NCBI RefSeq assembly: GCF_003725695.1
Contig: NZ_RJSE01000001.1
Coordinates: forward strand, 62,001 to 126,000
DNA length: 64,000 bases
Direction: 5' to 3'
From: Nocardioides marmoriginsengisoli
Lineage (GTDB): Bacteria > Actinomycetota > Actinomycetes > Propionibacteriales > Nocardioidaceae
Below the pieces are notes generated by a model that saw nothing but the letters and a program-made list of their open reading frames with translations, did no database searches and was not told the DNA's origin. How positions within the stretch are numbered: position 1 is the first letter of the stretch; every line of letters starts with the position of its first letter. The position numbers and the translations under genes are program-made. Of this stretch, positions 8,604 to 17,223 are shown one piece after another.

Positions 8604-10043
8604 GTGACCCTCAGGCTCTATGACACCGCCACTGGCGCGGTCCGCGACTTCGTGCCCCTGCACGCGGGCAAGGCCGGTATCTACGTCTGCGGTCTGACCG
8701 TGCAGAGCGAGCCGCACGTCGGGCACGTCCGCTCGGCGGTGAACTTCGACGTGCTGCGCCGCTGGCTCGGTGCCTCCGGGTACGACGTCACCTTCATCCG
8801 GAACATCACCGACATCGACGACAAGATCCTCACCAAGGCGGCCGAGCAGGGCCGGCCCTGGTACAACCTCGCCTACGACATGAAGCGCGAGCTCGACCGG
8901 GCCTACGACGACCTGCACGTGCTGCCGCCGACGTACGAGCCGGCCGCGACCGGGCACGTGCCCGAGATGATCGAGCTGATCGAGAAGCTGATCGGGCTCG
9001 GCCACGCCTACCCGGCGCCGGACGGTTCCGGCGACGTCTACTTCGACGTCCGGTCGTGGGCCGCGTACGGCGAGCTGACCCACCAGGGCATCGACGACAT
9101 GGAGGCCGCCGAGGACGCCGACCCGCGCGGCAAGCGCGACCCCCGGGACTTCGCGCTCTGGAAGGGCTGGAAGCAGGCCACCGAGCCGGAGACCGCGTCC
9201 TGGCCGGCGCCGTGGGGCCGGGGCCGCCCGGGCTGGCACATCGAGTGCTCGGCGATGGCCGGCAAGTACCTCGGCAGCGCCTTCGACATCCACGGCGGCG
9301 GCGTCGACCTGCGGTTCCCGCACCACGAGAACGAGCAGGCCCAGTCCCGGGCCGCCGGTGGCGACTTCGCGTCGTACTGGCTGCACAACGCCTGGATCAC
9401 CACGTCCGGCGAGAAGATGAGCAAGTCGCTCGGCAACTCGCTGCTGGTGCCCGAGGTGCTCAAGAAGGTCCGCGGCATCGAGCTGCGCTACTACATGGTG
9501 GCGGCGCACTACCGCTCGCACGTGGAGTTCTCCTTCGAGGCGCTGGAGGACGCGGCGATCGCGTTCCGACGCATCGAGAACTTCCTTGAGCGCGCGGAGC
9601 TGGCCGGGGTCGAGGCGGTCGACGCCGAGCTGCCGGAGGTGTTCCGGAACGCGATGGACGACGACCTCGGCACCCCGGCCGCGGTCGGGGCGATCTTCGA
9701 CACCGTCCGGCTGGGGAACCGCCTCCTCGGGGCCGACGACCTCGAGGATCCGCAGGACGTCGCCGACCTCGCCGGGGCCGTCGGCGCGGTGCGCGGGATG
9801 CTCGCGGTTTTGGGTCTGGACCCGGCTGATCCACACTGGACGCAGGACGGGGGCGGTTCCTCGGAGCGGTTGACCCACGCCGTCGACGTCCTGGTACGCG
9901 GGCTGCTCGACCAGCGACAGACCGCACGCGCGGCGAAGGACTTCGCCGCCGCCGACCTGATCCGCGACCAGATCGCGGCGGCCGGCATCGAGATCGAGGA
10001 CACCCCGGCAGGCCCGCGGTGGACCATGGAGAGTAGTAGCTGA
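8604..10043 (+). CDS. cysS: Cysteinyl-tRNA synthetase
   Basis: Charges tRNA-Cys. The 479 aa class I synthetase has zinc Cys in [14 protein letters not shown], in which HVGH is the HIGH signature, [35 protein letters not shown], and the KMSKS loop in [10 protein letters not shown]. The C-terminal DALR-like helical region is complete. It is the protein-synthesis enzyme rather than the mycothiol ligase MshC, judged by length and the DALR region. GTG 8604 follows TAGACT at the leaderless spacing. The stop overlaps the next start as TGATG, so it is coupled to rlmB. Confidence 0.97.
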   Translation: MTLRLYDTATGAVRDFVPLHAGKAGIYVCGLTVQSEPHVGHVRSAVNFDVLRRWLGASGYDVTFIRNITDIDDKILTKAAEQGRPWYNLAYDMKRELDRAYDDLHVLPPTYEPAATGHVPEMIELIEKLIGLGHAYPAPDGSGDVYFDVRSWAAYGELTHQGIDDMEAAEDADPRGKRDPRDFALWKGWKQATEPETASWPAPWGRGRPGWHIECSAMAGKYLGSAFDIHGGGVDLRFPHHENEQAQSRAAGGDFASYWLHNAWITTSGEKMSKSLGNSLLVPEVLKKVRGIELRYYMVAAHYRSHVEFSFEALEDAAIAFRRIENFLERAELAGVEAVDAELPEVFRNAMDDDLGTPAAVGAIFDTVRLGNRLLGADDLEDPQDVADLAGAVGAVRGMLAVLGLDPADPHWTQDGGGSSERLTHAVDVLVRGLLDQRQTARAAKDFAAADLIRDQIAAAGIEIEDTPAGPRWTMESSS

Positions 10044-10993
10044 TGGCAGGGAACAGCTCCCGCAAGGGCGCGATCAAGAAGACCGGCAAGGGCAACCCGA
10101 CGGCCGGTTCCGGCGGCCGGGTCAAGCGCGGCCTCGAGGGCCGCGGGCCGACCCCGAAGGCGAAGGACCGCCCCAACCACAAGGTCTACAAGGCGAACGA
10201 GCGCGCCGCCCGCGCCGACGCCAAGCGTCCCAAGCGGCGGGCGAAGCCGGGCGAGGCCGAGTGGATCGCCGGCCGGAACTCGGTCGTCGAGGCGCTCCGC
10301 GCCAAGATGCCGGTGGTGGCGGTGTACGTCGCCGAGGGCGCCGAGCGCGACGCCCGGCTGCGGGAGACCTTCCAGCTCACCTCGGACCTCGGGGTCTCGC
10401 TGATGGAGGTGCCCCGGGTCGAGCTCGACCGGATGACCGGCGGCGCGGTGCACCAGGGTCTGGCCGCCCGGGTGCCGGCGTACGAGTACGCGCACCCCGA
10501 CGACTTCCTGGAGATCGCCGCCGAGCGCGGCGAGAAGCCGCTGATCGTCGCGCTCGACTCGGTGACCGACCCGCGCAACCTGGGTGCCGTGGTGCGGTCC
10601 GCCTCGGGCTTCGGCGCGCACGGCGTGCTGATCCCCGAGCGTCGCGCGGCCGGGATGACCCCGTCCGCGTGGAAGACCTCGGCCGGTGCCGCCGCCCGGA
10701 TCCCGGTCGCCCAGGCGGTCAACCTGGTCCGGCAGCTGAAGGCCTACCAGGACGCCGGCTGCATGGTGATCGGTCTGGCCGCGGACGGCGAGGTGGCTCT
10801 TCCCGATCTCGACCTGGCCGACGGTCCGCTGGTGATCGTGGTCGGCTCCGAGGGCGACGGGCTCGGCCGGCTGGTCTCGGAGACCTGCGACCAGCTGGTC
10901 TCGGTGCCGATGAGCTCCTCGCTGGAGTCGCTGAACGCCGGCGTCGCCGCCTCGATCGCCTTGTACGACGTCGCCCAGAAGCGCCTCGGCTGA
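10043..10993 (+). CDS. rlmB: 23S rRNA (guanosine-2'-O)-methyltransferase RlmB/TrmH family
   Basis: SpoU-type methyltransferase that 2'-O-methylates a guanosine in the 23S rRNA peptidyl-transferase region. Residues 1-70 are a Lys/Arg-rich disordered extension found in actinobacterial members. Then comes the substrate-binding domain starting WIAGRNSVVEAL, and the knotted SPOUT domain with DPRNLGAVVRSA, VIVVGSEGDGL and SSLESLNAGVAASIALY. The length (316 aa) fits. The gene overlaps cysS by 1 nt and is its operon partner, as in other actinobacteria. Confidence 0.95.
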   Translation: MAGNSSRKGAIKKTGKGNPTAGSGGRVKRGLEGRGPTPKAKDRPNHKVYKANERAARADAKRPKRRAKPGEAEWIAGRNSVVEALRAKMPVVAVYVAEGAERDARLRETFQLTSDLGVSLMEVPRVELDRMTGGAVHQGLAARVPAYEYAHPDDFLEIAAERGEKPLIVALDSVTDPRNLGAVVRSASGFGAHGVLIPERRAAGMTPSAWKTSAGAAARIPVAQAVNLVRQLKAYQDAGCMVIGLAADGEVALPDLDLADGPLVIVVGSEGDGLGRLVSETCDQLVSVPMSSSLESLNAGVAASIALYDVAQKRLG

Positions 10994-11048
10994 ACGACTC
11001 CCGGAGCGGTAGAACCCATTGACTCGACTGATCTGAGAGACTTGGTCC

Positions 11049-11507
11049 ATGCGAGTCACCGCCAAGTCCGACTATGCCCTCCGTGCGCTGATCGAGATCG
11101 CCCGTCGTGACGACGGTGCGCCGGTCAGCGCCGAGGAGCTCGGGCGACTGCAGGACATCCCGCACGGGTTCCTGCAGGCGATTCTCGCCGACCTTCGGCG
11201 CTCCGGCCTGGTGATCGCCCAGCGCGGCCAGTCGGGCGGCTGGCGGTTGAACAAGGACGCGGGGGACATCTCGGTCGCCGACGTGATCCGGGCGGTCGAC
11301 GGCCCGCTGGTCTCGGTCTACGGGCTCCGTCCCGAGGCGGTGAACTACAACGAGTCGGCGGCCGTCCTGCAGCACGTCTGGATCGCCGGCCGGCATGCCC
11401 TGCGCGATGTCTTCGAGCAGGTCTCGGTGCGCCAGCTGGCGGACGGCAAGCTGCCCAAGGTGGTCACCAACCGGACCGCGGACGAGGACGCCTGGACCTC
11501 GCACTAG
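11049..11507 (+). CDS. Rrf2-family transcriptional regulator
   Basis: 152 aa. The N-terminal winged helix starts MRVTAKSDYALRALIEIARR and includes the wing segment RGQSGGWRL, typical of Rrf2 proteins. The C-terminal half lacks any Cys, so it cannot ligate an Fe-S cluster as IscR, NsrR or RsrR do; it is more like the cysteine-regulon CymR branch or an unknown sensor. GAGACT lies exactly 6 nt before ATG 11049 (leaderless type), and a TTGACT hexamer at 11019 is too close to be its -35. Its target is unknown; cysS-rlmB upstream is a separate unit. Confidence 0.85.
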   Translation: MRVTAKSDYALRALIEIARRDDGAPVSAEELGRLQDIPHGFLQAILADLRRSGLVIAQRGQSGGWRLNKDAGDISVADVIRAVDGPLVSVYGLRPEAVNYNESAAVLQHVWIAGRHALRDVFEQVSVRQLADGKLPKVVTNRTADEDAWTSH

Positions 11508-11514
11508 GGCACCG

Positions 11515-13275
11515 CTAGACCCGGACCTCCCAGATCCGGGCGCGGGGAGCGACGCCGCCCTCGCCGACGACGAGCAGCGGTTCGCCGCGCTCGATCTCGG
11601 GCAGCTCGGGGAGCTCCGACCCGTCCCGGGAGAGGCTGATCAGCAAGGTCTCGTCGGGGTGCTCGCGGAGGAACGCGACCCGGTCGGCGTCGACGTGCAC
11701 CCAGCGGAGGCCGCCGCGCCGGAGCGCCGGGTGCTCCCGGCGCAGGTGCGCGAGCTCGGCGTAGACCTCGCGGGTGCGGGTCCTGAACGCCAGCGGCTCG
11801 TCCCAGGGCATCGTCCGCCGGGAGTCCTCGCCGTCGACGCCCTCCAGGCCGAGCTCGTCGCCGGCGAAGATCATCGGCACGCCGGGCAGGGCGAACTGCA
11901 GCACCGCGGCCAGGTGGTGCAGTGCGGCCGAGCCGGTCGTCGTACGGATCCGGGGGGAGTCGTGCGAGCCGAGGATGTTCCAGCTGGTCGCGGTGGCGCC
12001 CCAGCCGAAGCTCGCGGTGAAGGAGCTCATCGCGGTCACCATCGCGGTGCCGTCGCGGCGGGGCACGTCCACCGGGAGCCCGAAGCTGGGCACCGGACGC
12101 CGCGGGTCGCGCAGCCACTCCCAGATCGGGAACGAGAACCCGTAGTAGTTCATCGTGCCGTGCCAGCCGTCGCCGTCCAGGTCGCCGGTCGCGTCGTGTC
12201 CGTGCTCGGCGAGGACCAGGGCGTCCGGCCGTGCCGCCTCGGCGGTCCGGCGGATCTCCCGGGCGACGTCGTGGGCGATGTCGACGGCGCCGTGCCGGCC
12301 GGTCATGTTCGCCACGTCGATGCGCCAGCCGTCCAGGCCGAAGTCGAGCCACCGGGCGACCACCGCCCGGAACCGCTCGCCGAGCTCGGCGCAGGTGTGG
12401 TCGAGCTTGGGCAGGGTGCCGTGCCCCTTCCAGCCTTCGTGGCTGCCGTCGGCGGCGAAGTAGTAGAAGCCGCGCTCGGTGCTCGCCGGGTCGGTGACGG
12501 CTCGGCGGAACCACTCGTGGGTGTCGCCGGTGTGGTTGCTGGTCAGGTCGCCGAGCACCCGCAGCCCGCGGTCGTGGGCCGCGTCGATCAGGCGCCGGTA
12601 CGCCGCGTCCCCGCCGAGCAGCGGGTCGACGCTGTCGAAGGTGCTGGCGTTGTAGCGGTGGTTGCTCTCGCCGGGGAAGACCGGGGTCAGGTAGATCGTG
12701 TCCACGCCCAGGGCGAGCACGTGGTCCAGGTGCTCGACGATGCCGTCGAGGTCACCGCCGTAGAACTGCAGCGGCGTGTGCGGCCCCTGGTGGATCGGGG
12801 GGTCTCCCCACTGCGCGGGCACCGCCCACTCCGGGATCGGGTGCTGGTCGGCCTGCGCGGAGCGCGCGAACCGGTCCGGGAAGATCTGGTAGACGACGGC
12901 CTCGCGACCCCAGGCCGGCGGGCGGTCGTACGCGCTGAGGGTGAAGTCGTGCGCGTCGGTGACGTCGTGGTCGAAGATCCCCGCCTGGTTGAGCCAGCGG
13001 AACGAGTCCTCGGCCACCAGCATGAAGCGGTACCGCTGCACCGGCTGGTGGATCCGTACGTCGGCCGTCCACCAGATCGTGTCGCCCTCGGCGGCCGCGG
13101 GCGTGCACGCGGTGAAGAACGGTTCGCCGTCCTCGACCGTGCGCAGCCAGACCGCCGTCAGCGGGCGGTGGACGCTGGAGCGGACCCGGACCCGCACGGG
13201 GCTGCCGAGCGGCGCGGACTCGGCGACGTACAGCTCGGAGCCGTCGTGGTGCGGTTCGTGCAGCAGCGGGTCCAC
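11515..13275 (-). CDS. GH13 alpha-glucan hydrolase (neopullulanase/cyclomaltodextrinase type)
   Basis: 586 aa without a signal peptide, so cytoplasmic. Residues 1-120 form an N-terminal beta-sandwich typical of neopullulanase-like enzymes. The barrel starts VVYQIFPDRFA and carries the four GH13 regions: DLTSNH, GWRIDVAN with nucleophile Asp320, LAEHGH with acid/base Glu357, and LGSHDSPR with Asp439. It should cleave alpha-1,4 (perhaps also alpha-1,6) bonds in malto-oligosaccharides or cyclodextrins taken into the cell. GTG 13275 has a good AGGAAGG site. No sugar transporter is adjacent. Its stop is 7 nt from that of the convergent Rrf2 gene. Confidence 0.9.
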   Translation of the reverse strand: MDPLLHEPHHDGSELYVAESAPLGSPVRVRVRSSVHRPLTAVWLRTVEDGEPFFTACTPAAAEGDTIWWTADVRIHQPVQRYRFMLVAEDSFRWLNQAGIFDHDVTDAHDFTLSAYDRPPAWGREAVVYQIFPDRFARSAQADQHPIPEWAVPAQWGDPPIHQGPHTPLQFYGGDLDGIVEHLDHVLALGVDTIYLTPVFPGESNHRYNASTFDSVDPLLGGDAAYRRLIDAAHDRGLRVLGDLTSNHTGDTHEWFRRAVTDPASTERGFYYFAADGSHEGWKGHGTLPKLDHTCAELGERFRAVVARWLDFGLDGWRIDVANMTGRHGAVDIAHDVAREIRRTAEAARPDALVLAEHGHDATGDLDGDGWHGTMNYYGFSFPIWEWLRDPRRPVPSFGLPVDVPRRDGTAMVTAMSSFTASFGWGATATSWNILGSHDSPRIRTTTGSAALHHLAAVLQFALPGVPMIFAGDELGLEGVDGEDSRRTMPWDEPLAFRTRTREVYAELAHLRREHPALRRGGLRWVHVDADRVAFLREHPDETLLISLSRDGSELPELPEIERGEPLLVVGEGGVAPRARIWEVRV

Positions 13276-13369
13276 GTGACCATCCTTCCTGATGCCGCCG
13301 GAGTTCTCCCGGCAACAACGGGACGGGCCGGCGTCGGTACGATGACGCCGTCGGCTTCTCGGTCGGCGC

Positions 13370-13442
13370 GCCGATGTAGCTCAGTTGGTAGAGCGCCTCT
13401 CTTGTAAAGAGGATGTCGCGGGTTCGACTCCTGTCATCGGCT
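13370..13442 (+). tRNA. tRNA-Thr (anticodon TGT)
   Basis: Full cloverleaf: acceptor GCCGATG pairs with CATCGGC, D-arm TAGCTCAGTTGGTAGAGC, anticodon stem CCTCT/AGAGG around loop CTTGTAA with anticodon TGT, 5-nt variable loop and T-arm GCGGG-TTCGACT-CCTGT with two G-U pairs. CCA is not encoded. A -10-like TACGAT lies at 13338-13343, 27 nt upstream. It reads ACA codons, which are rare in this genome. Confidence 0.95.
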
Positions 13443-13747
13443 CGGTCCTCGGGTTCCTGAGCCGGTACGCCGGTCCCGGCGTGCACAGGCGCGCCGAGTT
13501 GCCGCTTGTTCCACAGTCGGCTGCCTATTTGAGCCGATCTGCGCCGGTTGTCGTCCGCCACCCAGGGATGTTCGCAGGGTCTATCACGGCAGAACGATGC
13601 GCATCTAGGAACTCTGGACGGTCATTGTGCGCCGAATCCGGGTCGAAAGGGACCAAATTTCCTGGGAAACGCCCTGGTGTACAACGCTGCGACGGTTGAT
13701 GTTCCCTCGGTTCTTCAGGCAACGGCGGCAACTGGAGTGCGGAGCGG
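13443..13747. other. 305-bp region without a gene between tRNA-Thr and the HTH gene
   Basis: No convincing coding sequence on either strand. It is somewhat more AT-rich than its surroundings, notably around 13650-13730. The only structures seen are a 7-bp palindrome ACGCCGG-TC-CCGGCGT at 13467-13482, possibly the tRNA terminator, and presumably the promoter of the HTH gene. I found no second copy of the tRNA 3' end that would mark an attachment site. Confidence 0.6.
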
Positions 13748-14149
13748 ATGGCTCAGACCAAGAACCAGCAGCGGGCGGCGGACGCCGTCGCCGCATGGAT
13801 GGCGCACCTGGAGTGGAACAACACCCAGCTGGTGGCCGCGACCAACGCCGATCCCGGCACGATCGGCGACTTCCTGAACGGGAAGCGCTGGCCGAAGATC
13901 GGCACGCAGGGCCGGATCGAGCGAGCTCTCGGCTGGCCCGCGGGCACCCTCCGGACGATCGCGGCCGGAGGCCCGGCGCCGGATCCGGCAGCGACTGTCG
14001 GTGGTCAGGGCAAGGATCAAGATCCGTACGACGATGCCGTGCGGTTCCGCCGGCCCGACGGGCTCACGGACCTGCAGTGGCAGCGGATCAAGTCCGAGGC
14101 GCAGGGATTCATCGAATGGCAGATCGAGAAGACGGTTCGCGGCAGCTGA
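13748..14149 (+). CDS. Small HTH-domain regulator
   Basis: 133 aa. Residues 8-60 look like an Xre/Cro-type helix-turn-helix (WNNTQLVAATNADPGTIGDFLNGKRWP, i.e. helix - short turn - recognition helix beginning at DPGTIGDF). A Gly/Pro linker and a second helical segment follow (LTDLQWQRIKSEAQGFIEWQIEKT). It overlaps the downstream ImmA-like gene by 34 nt. An HTH/ImmA pair beside a tRNA resembles phage or ICE immunity modules, but no integrase is present here. The start is supported only by a weak GGAG-type site. Confidence 0.65.
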   Translation: MAQTKNQQRAADAVAAWMAHLEWNNTQLVAATNADPGTIGDFLNGKRWPKIGTQGRIERALGWPAGTLRTIAAGGPAPDPAATVGGQGKDQDPYDDAVRFRRPDGLTDLQWQRIKSEAQGFIEWQIEKTVRGS

Positions 14150-14583
14150 GCTACGACCCGCGCGCGGACATCGCGCGCCGGCACCCGGACTGGATCGTGG
14201 GCACCGGTGACCTCGGCGGGCTGATCCCCGAGGTCCTCTGCCCGGTCCGGCGGGTGATCCTGCTGGAGCGGTCGCTCAGCCCGGTGGTCCGCCGCTGCTC
14301 GCTGGCGCACGCGATCGCGCACATCGACCTCGACCACACCCACCCGGTGACGGGGCACTACGAGAACCGCGAGGAGGCGGCCGCCAACGTCCTGGCGGCC
14401 CGCCGGCTGATCCCGTTGCGGGACTATGCCGCCGCGCTGACCTGGACCCGGGAGCCGGCGGAGGTCGCCGCCGAGCTGGTCGTCGACGCGGCGACCCTGC
14501 GGGTCCGGGAGTCCGGGCTGACCACGGCCGACCGCCGGACCATCCGCGGCCTGCTCCGGCGCTGCGTTCGCGAACCCGCCTGA
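14116..14583 (+). CDS. ImmA/IrrE-like protein with an altered metal motif
   Basis: About 155 aa. It resembles ImmA/IrrE (DUF955) zinc peptidases that cleave a partner HTH repressor: the stretch RRCSLAHAIAHIDLDH sits where the family has an HExxH helix, followed by NREEAAANVLAARRLIP, which matches the conserved E..AN.FA..LL.P region. The catalytic Glu is replaced: His65-Ala66-Ile-Ala-His69. It is therefore either inactive or a divergent subfamily. ATG 14116 gives a 34-nt overlap with the HTH gene, a typical coupling in such pairs; other starts would be internal. Function is inferred from the pairing. Confidence 0.65.
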   Translation: MADREDGSRQLSYDPRADIARRHPDWIVGTGDLGGLIPEVLCPVRRVILLERSLSPVVRRCSLAHAIAHIDLDHTHPVTGHYENREEAAANVLAARRLIPLRDYAAALTWTREPAEVAAELVVDAATLRVRESGLTTADRRTIRGLLRRCVREPA

Positions 14584-14597
14584 GGTCGCCGTCGAGG

Positions 14598-15464
14598 TCA
14601 GCGGATCCGCTCGACCTCGAACTGCAGCCGCGGGTGCGCGTAGGTCTCCTGGGACTCCACCAGCAGCAGCTCGCGGGACTCGGCGCGGAGGGTGTTCTCG
14701 AGCAGGTCGAAGACGCTCGACGCCGTCCGGGCGAGCGCCGTCGCCGGGTCGCTGGTCAGCAGCTGCGCGGCGAACAGCGCGGCCGTCACGTCGCCGGACC
14801 CGTTGGCCTTCATCGGCAGGCGCGGGGTCCGCAGTTGCCAGGCTCCGGTGCCGTCGACGACGAGCAGGCCGATCGTGTCGGCCGCGGCGGTGTCGGTGCT
14901 GACGCTGGTGACCAGGACGGTCTCCGGGCCGAGGGAGCGGGCCGCGTCCGCGGCGCTCAGCACCTGCTCCAGGCTCGGGGCGTCGTCGCCGGCGAGACCG
15001 GGGCGGCCGGTGAGCTCGCCGAGCTCGAACTGGTTCGGCGTGATCAGGTCGGCGACCGGCACCACCTGGTCGCGGATCAGCGGCGGGATCGCCGGGTCGA
15101 CGAAGCAGCCGCTGGTGGCGTTGCCCATCACCGGGTCGCAGGCGTACCGGGCCGAGGGGTTGGCCCGCTTCACCTTCTGCACCGCCTCCAGGATCACCCC
15201 GGCGATCTCCGGGCTGCCCTGGTAGCCGGAGAGCACCAGGTCGACGTCGGCCAGCACGCCGCGGTCCTCGATGCCGGCGATCACCGCGGCCACGTCGGTC
15301 CCGGCCAGGACCGGCCCGCGCCAGGCGCCGTACCCGGTGTGGTTGGAGAACTGGACGGTGAAGACCGGCATCACCTCGTGGCCGAGGCGTTGCAGCGGGA
15401 AGACCGCGGCGCTGTTGCCGACGTGGCCGAAGGCGACCGCGGACTGGATCGAGAGGATGCGCAT
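14598..15464 (-). CDS. pdxY: Pyridoxal kinase
   Basis: Salvages pyridoxal to pyridoxal 5'-phosphate using ATP. The 288 aa ribokinase-like protein shows SIQSAVAFGHVGNSAA at the N-terminus, FSNHTGYGAWRG, DPVMGN, DLITPNQFELGELTG, and the anion hole/catalytic motif KANGSGDVTAALF near the C-terminus. Length and motif order match PdxY/PdxK. GAGGAT lies exactly 6 nt before ATG 15464 on the minus strand (leaderless type). PLP supply has no special partner nearby, although the window contains a PLP enzyme at 28.5 kb. Confidence 0.94.
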   Translation of the reverse strand: MRILSIQSAVAFGHVGNSAAVFPLQRLGHEVMPVFTVQFSNHTGYGAWRGPVLAGTDVAAVIAGIEDRGVLADVDLVLSGYQGSPEIAGVILEAVQKVKRANPSARYACDPVMGNATSGCFVDPAIPPLIRDQVVPVADLITPNQFELGELTGRPGLAGDDAPSLEQVLSAADAARSLGPETVLVTSVSTDTAAADTIGLLVVDGTGAWQLRTPRLPMKANGSGDVTAALFAAQLLTSDPATALARTASSVFDLLENTLRAESRELLLVESQETYAHPRLQFEVERIR

Positions 15465-15534
15465 CCCCCGATCCTCCCACCGGGACCTTCGGGCACATTT
15501 GCGAGACCCCGTGGTCCGCTCTCGACGGCCAAAC

Positions 15535-15548
15535 TAGAACTTGTTACA
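15535..15548. promoter_or_regulatory. KstR-like palindromic operator candidate
   Basis: TAGAACTTGTTACA fits the KstR-type consensus TNNAACNNGTTNNA exactly. It lies 53-66 nt before the GMC oxidoreductase ATG in the divergent pdxY/GMC intergenic region. TetR-family lipid and steroid regulators use such 14-bp sites. No TetR gene is present in the window. Confidence 0.45.
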
Positions 15549-15600
15549 TTTATGCGGCCCGGGGTGACCGGGCTCACCGTCGCGGATGAATGAGGGAACC

Positions 15601-17223
15601 ATGGCTAAGAAGCGGTCCAGCGAAGCCGACTACGTCGTCGTCGGATCCGGCAGCTCGGGCAGTGCACTCGCCGGCCGGCTGGCCGAGGCGGGCCACAGCG
15701 TGATCCTCCTCGAGGCGGGCAAGAGCGACGAGAAGTTCCTGGTGAAGAAGCCCGGGATGATCGGCCCGATGCACGCCGTGCCGCAGATCAAGAAGACCGT
15801 CGACTGGGGCTTCTACTCGGTGCCGCAGAAGCACATCCTCGACCGCAAGATGCCGGTCCCGCGCGGCAAGGTCGTCGGTGGCTCCAGCTCGGTCAACGGC
15901 ATGGTCTACGTGCGCGGCAACCGCGCCAACTACGACTCCTGGGCCGCCGAGGGCAACGAGGGCTGGGACGCCGACTCGGTCAACGACGCCTACAAGCGGA
16001 TGGAGAGCTACGACGGCGGCGAGGACGCGTACCGCGGTCGCACCGGCCCGATCCGCATCTCCAAGAACAAGGCCCCGCAGGAGGGCACGCACCAGTTCAT
16101 CAACGCGGTCTCGAACGCGCTCGACGTCCCGATCAACGACGACTACAACGGAGCGTCGCAGGAGGGCATCTCCTACATGCAGCAGAACGCCGTGGACGGT
16201 CTGCGCTACAGCGCGTCCCGCGGCTACGTGCACAACCTCGCGCCGGCCACGCTGGAGCTGCAGTCCGAGGTGATGGTCGACAAGGTCGTCATCGAGAACG
16301 GTCGCGCCACCGGCGTGAACGTGACGGACAAGAACGGCTCCAAGCGGACCATCCGTGCCGGCAAGGAGGTCATCCTCTCGGCCGGGTTCGTGGGCTCGGC
16401 CCAGATCCTGATGCTCTCGGGCGTCGGCCACGCGCAGCACCTCAAGGACCACGGCATCCAGGTCGTCTCCGACCTCCCGGTCGGCGACAACCTCCACGAC
16501 CACATGTTCCACGCGATGACGTTCCACACCACGTCGACCAAGATGAAGGGCAGCCCGGCGTTCTTCGCCAAGGGCATCGCCAAGGAGGTCCTGCGCCCGG
16601 GGACGACGTTCCTGGCGAACTCGGTCTTCGAGTCCGTCGGCTTCGTGAAGACCTCGCACTCGGTCAACGGCGTGCCGGACCTGCAGCTGCACATGCTGCC
16701 GTGGTCCTACGTCTCGCCGAACCAGGACGAGCCGATCATGCACGACGTCGACCCGCGGACGGCGATGACCGTGCTGGTCTCGCTGATCTACCCGCGCAGC
16801 CGCGGCACGCTCCGGCTGGCGAACACCGACCCGACGTCGACGCCGCTGATCGACTACAACTACCTCGCCGAGACCAGTGACCTGGACACCCTCCTCGAGG
16901 GTTCGGAGATGACCCGCGCGATCATGGCCGACCCGGCCTTCGGCGGGCACGTCAAGGAGGAGATCCACCCGGGCATCGCGCTCCAGGGCAGCGACCTGCG
17001 CAACGAGATCCTCAACCGGGCGACCTCGATCTACCACGGCGTCGGCACCTGCCGGATGGGCGTGGACGAGCTCTCCGTCGTCTCCCCGGACCTCAAGGTC
17101 CGCGGTGTCGAGGGGCTGCGCGTCGCGGATGCCTCGATCATGCCGAGCATCACCGGCGGCAACACCAACGCCCCCGCGATCATGATCGGCGAGAAGGCCG
17201 CGAGCATCATCCTGGGTCGTTAG
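15601..17223 (+). CDS. GMC-family FAD oxidoreductase (choline dehydrogenase-like)
   Basis: About 540 aa. The N-terminal Rossmann motif YVVVGSGSSGSALAGRL binds FAD, followed by LLEAGKSDEKF and the GMC signature 1 region GKVVGGSSSVNGMVYVRG. Signature 2 appears as SAGFVGSAQILMLSGVG. The C-terminal active site has YHGVGTCRMG and NTNAPAIMIGEKAA, with the catalytic His/Asn positions of the family. It oxidises an alcohol; substrate unknown. ATG 15601 follows a GAGGGA site; an in-frame ATG at 15586 is less likely. The KstR-like site upstream hints at lipid or sterol regulation. Its TAG stop overlaps the convergent dioxygenase stop (TTAG). Confidence 0.88.
   Translation: MAKKRSSEADYVVVGSGSSGSALAGRLAEAGHSVILLEAGKSDEKFLVKKPGMIGPMHAVPQIKKTVDWGFYSVPQKHILDRKMPVPRGKVVGGSSSVNGMVYVRGNRANYDSWAAEGNEGWDADSVNDAYKRMESYDGGEDAYRGRTGPIRISKNKAPQEGTHQFINAVSNALDVPINDDYNGASQEGISYMQQNAVDGLRYSASRGYVHNLAPATLELQSEVMVDKVVIENGRATGVNVTDKNGSKRTIRAGKEVILSAGFVGSAQILMLSGVGHAQHLKDHGIQVVSDLPVGDNLHDHMFHAMTFHTTSTKMKGSPAFFAKGIAKEVLRPGTTFLANSVFESVGFVKTSHSVNGVPDLQLHMLPWSYVSPNQDEPIMHDVDPRTAMTVLVSLIYPRSRGTLRLANTDPTSTPLIDYNYLAETSDLDTLLEGSEMTRAIMADPAFGGHVKEEIHPGIALQGSDLRNEILNRATSIYHGVGTCRMGVDELSVVSPDLKVRGVEGLRVADASIMPSITGGNTNAPAIMIGEKAASIILGR

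Noticed and set aside
11019..11042. TTGACT as the -35 of the Rrf2 gene
   Set aside because: Only 12 nt from GAGACT, too short for a standard promoter spacer.
13370..14600. Integrated element at tRNA-Thr
   Set aside because: No integrase, no second copy of the tRNA 3' end and only two small genes; kept only as a possible remnant.
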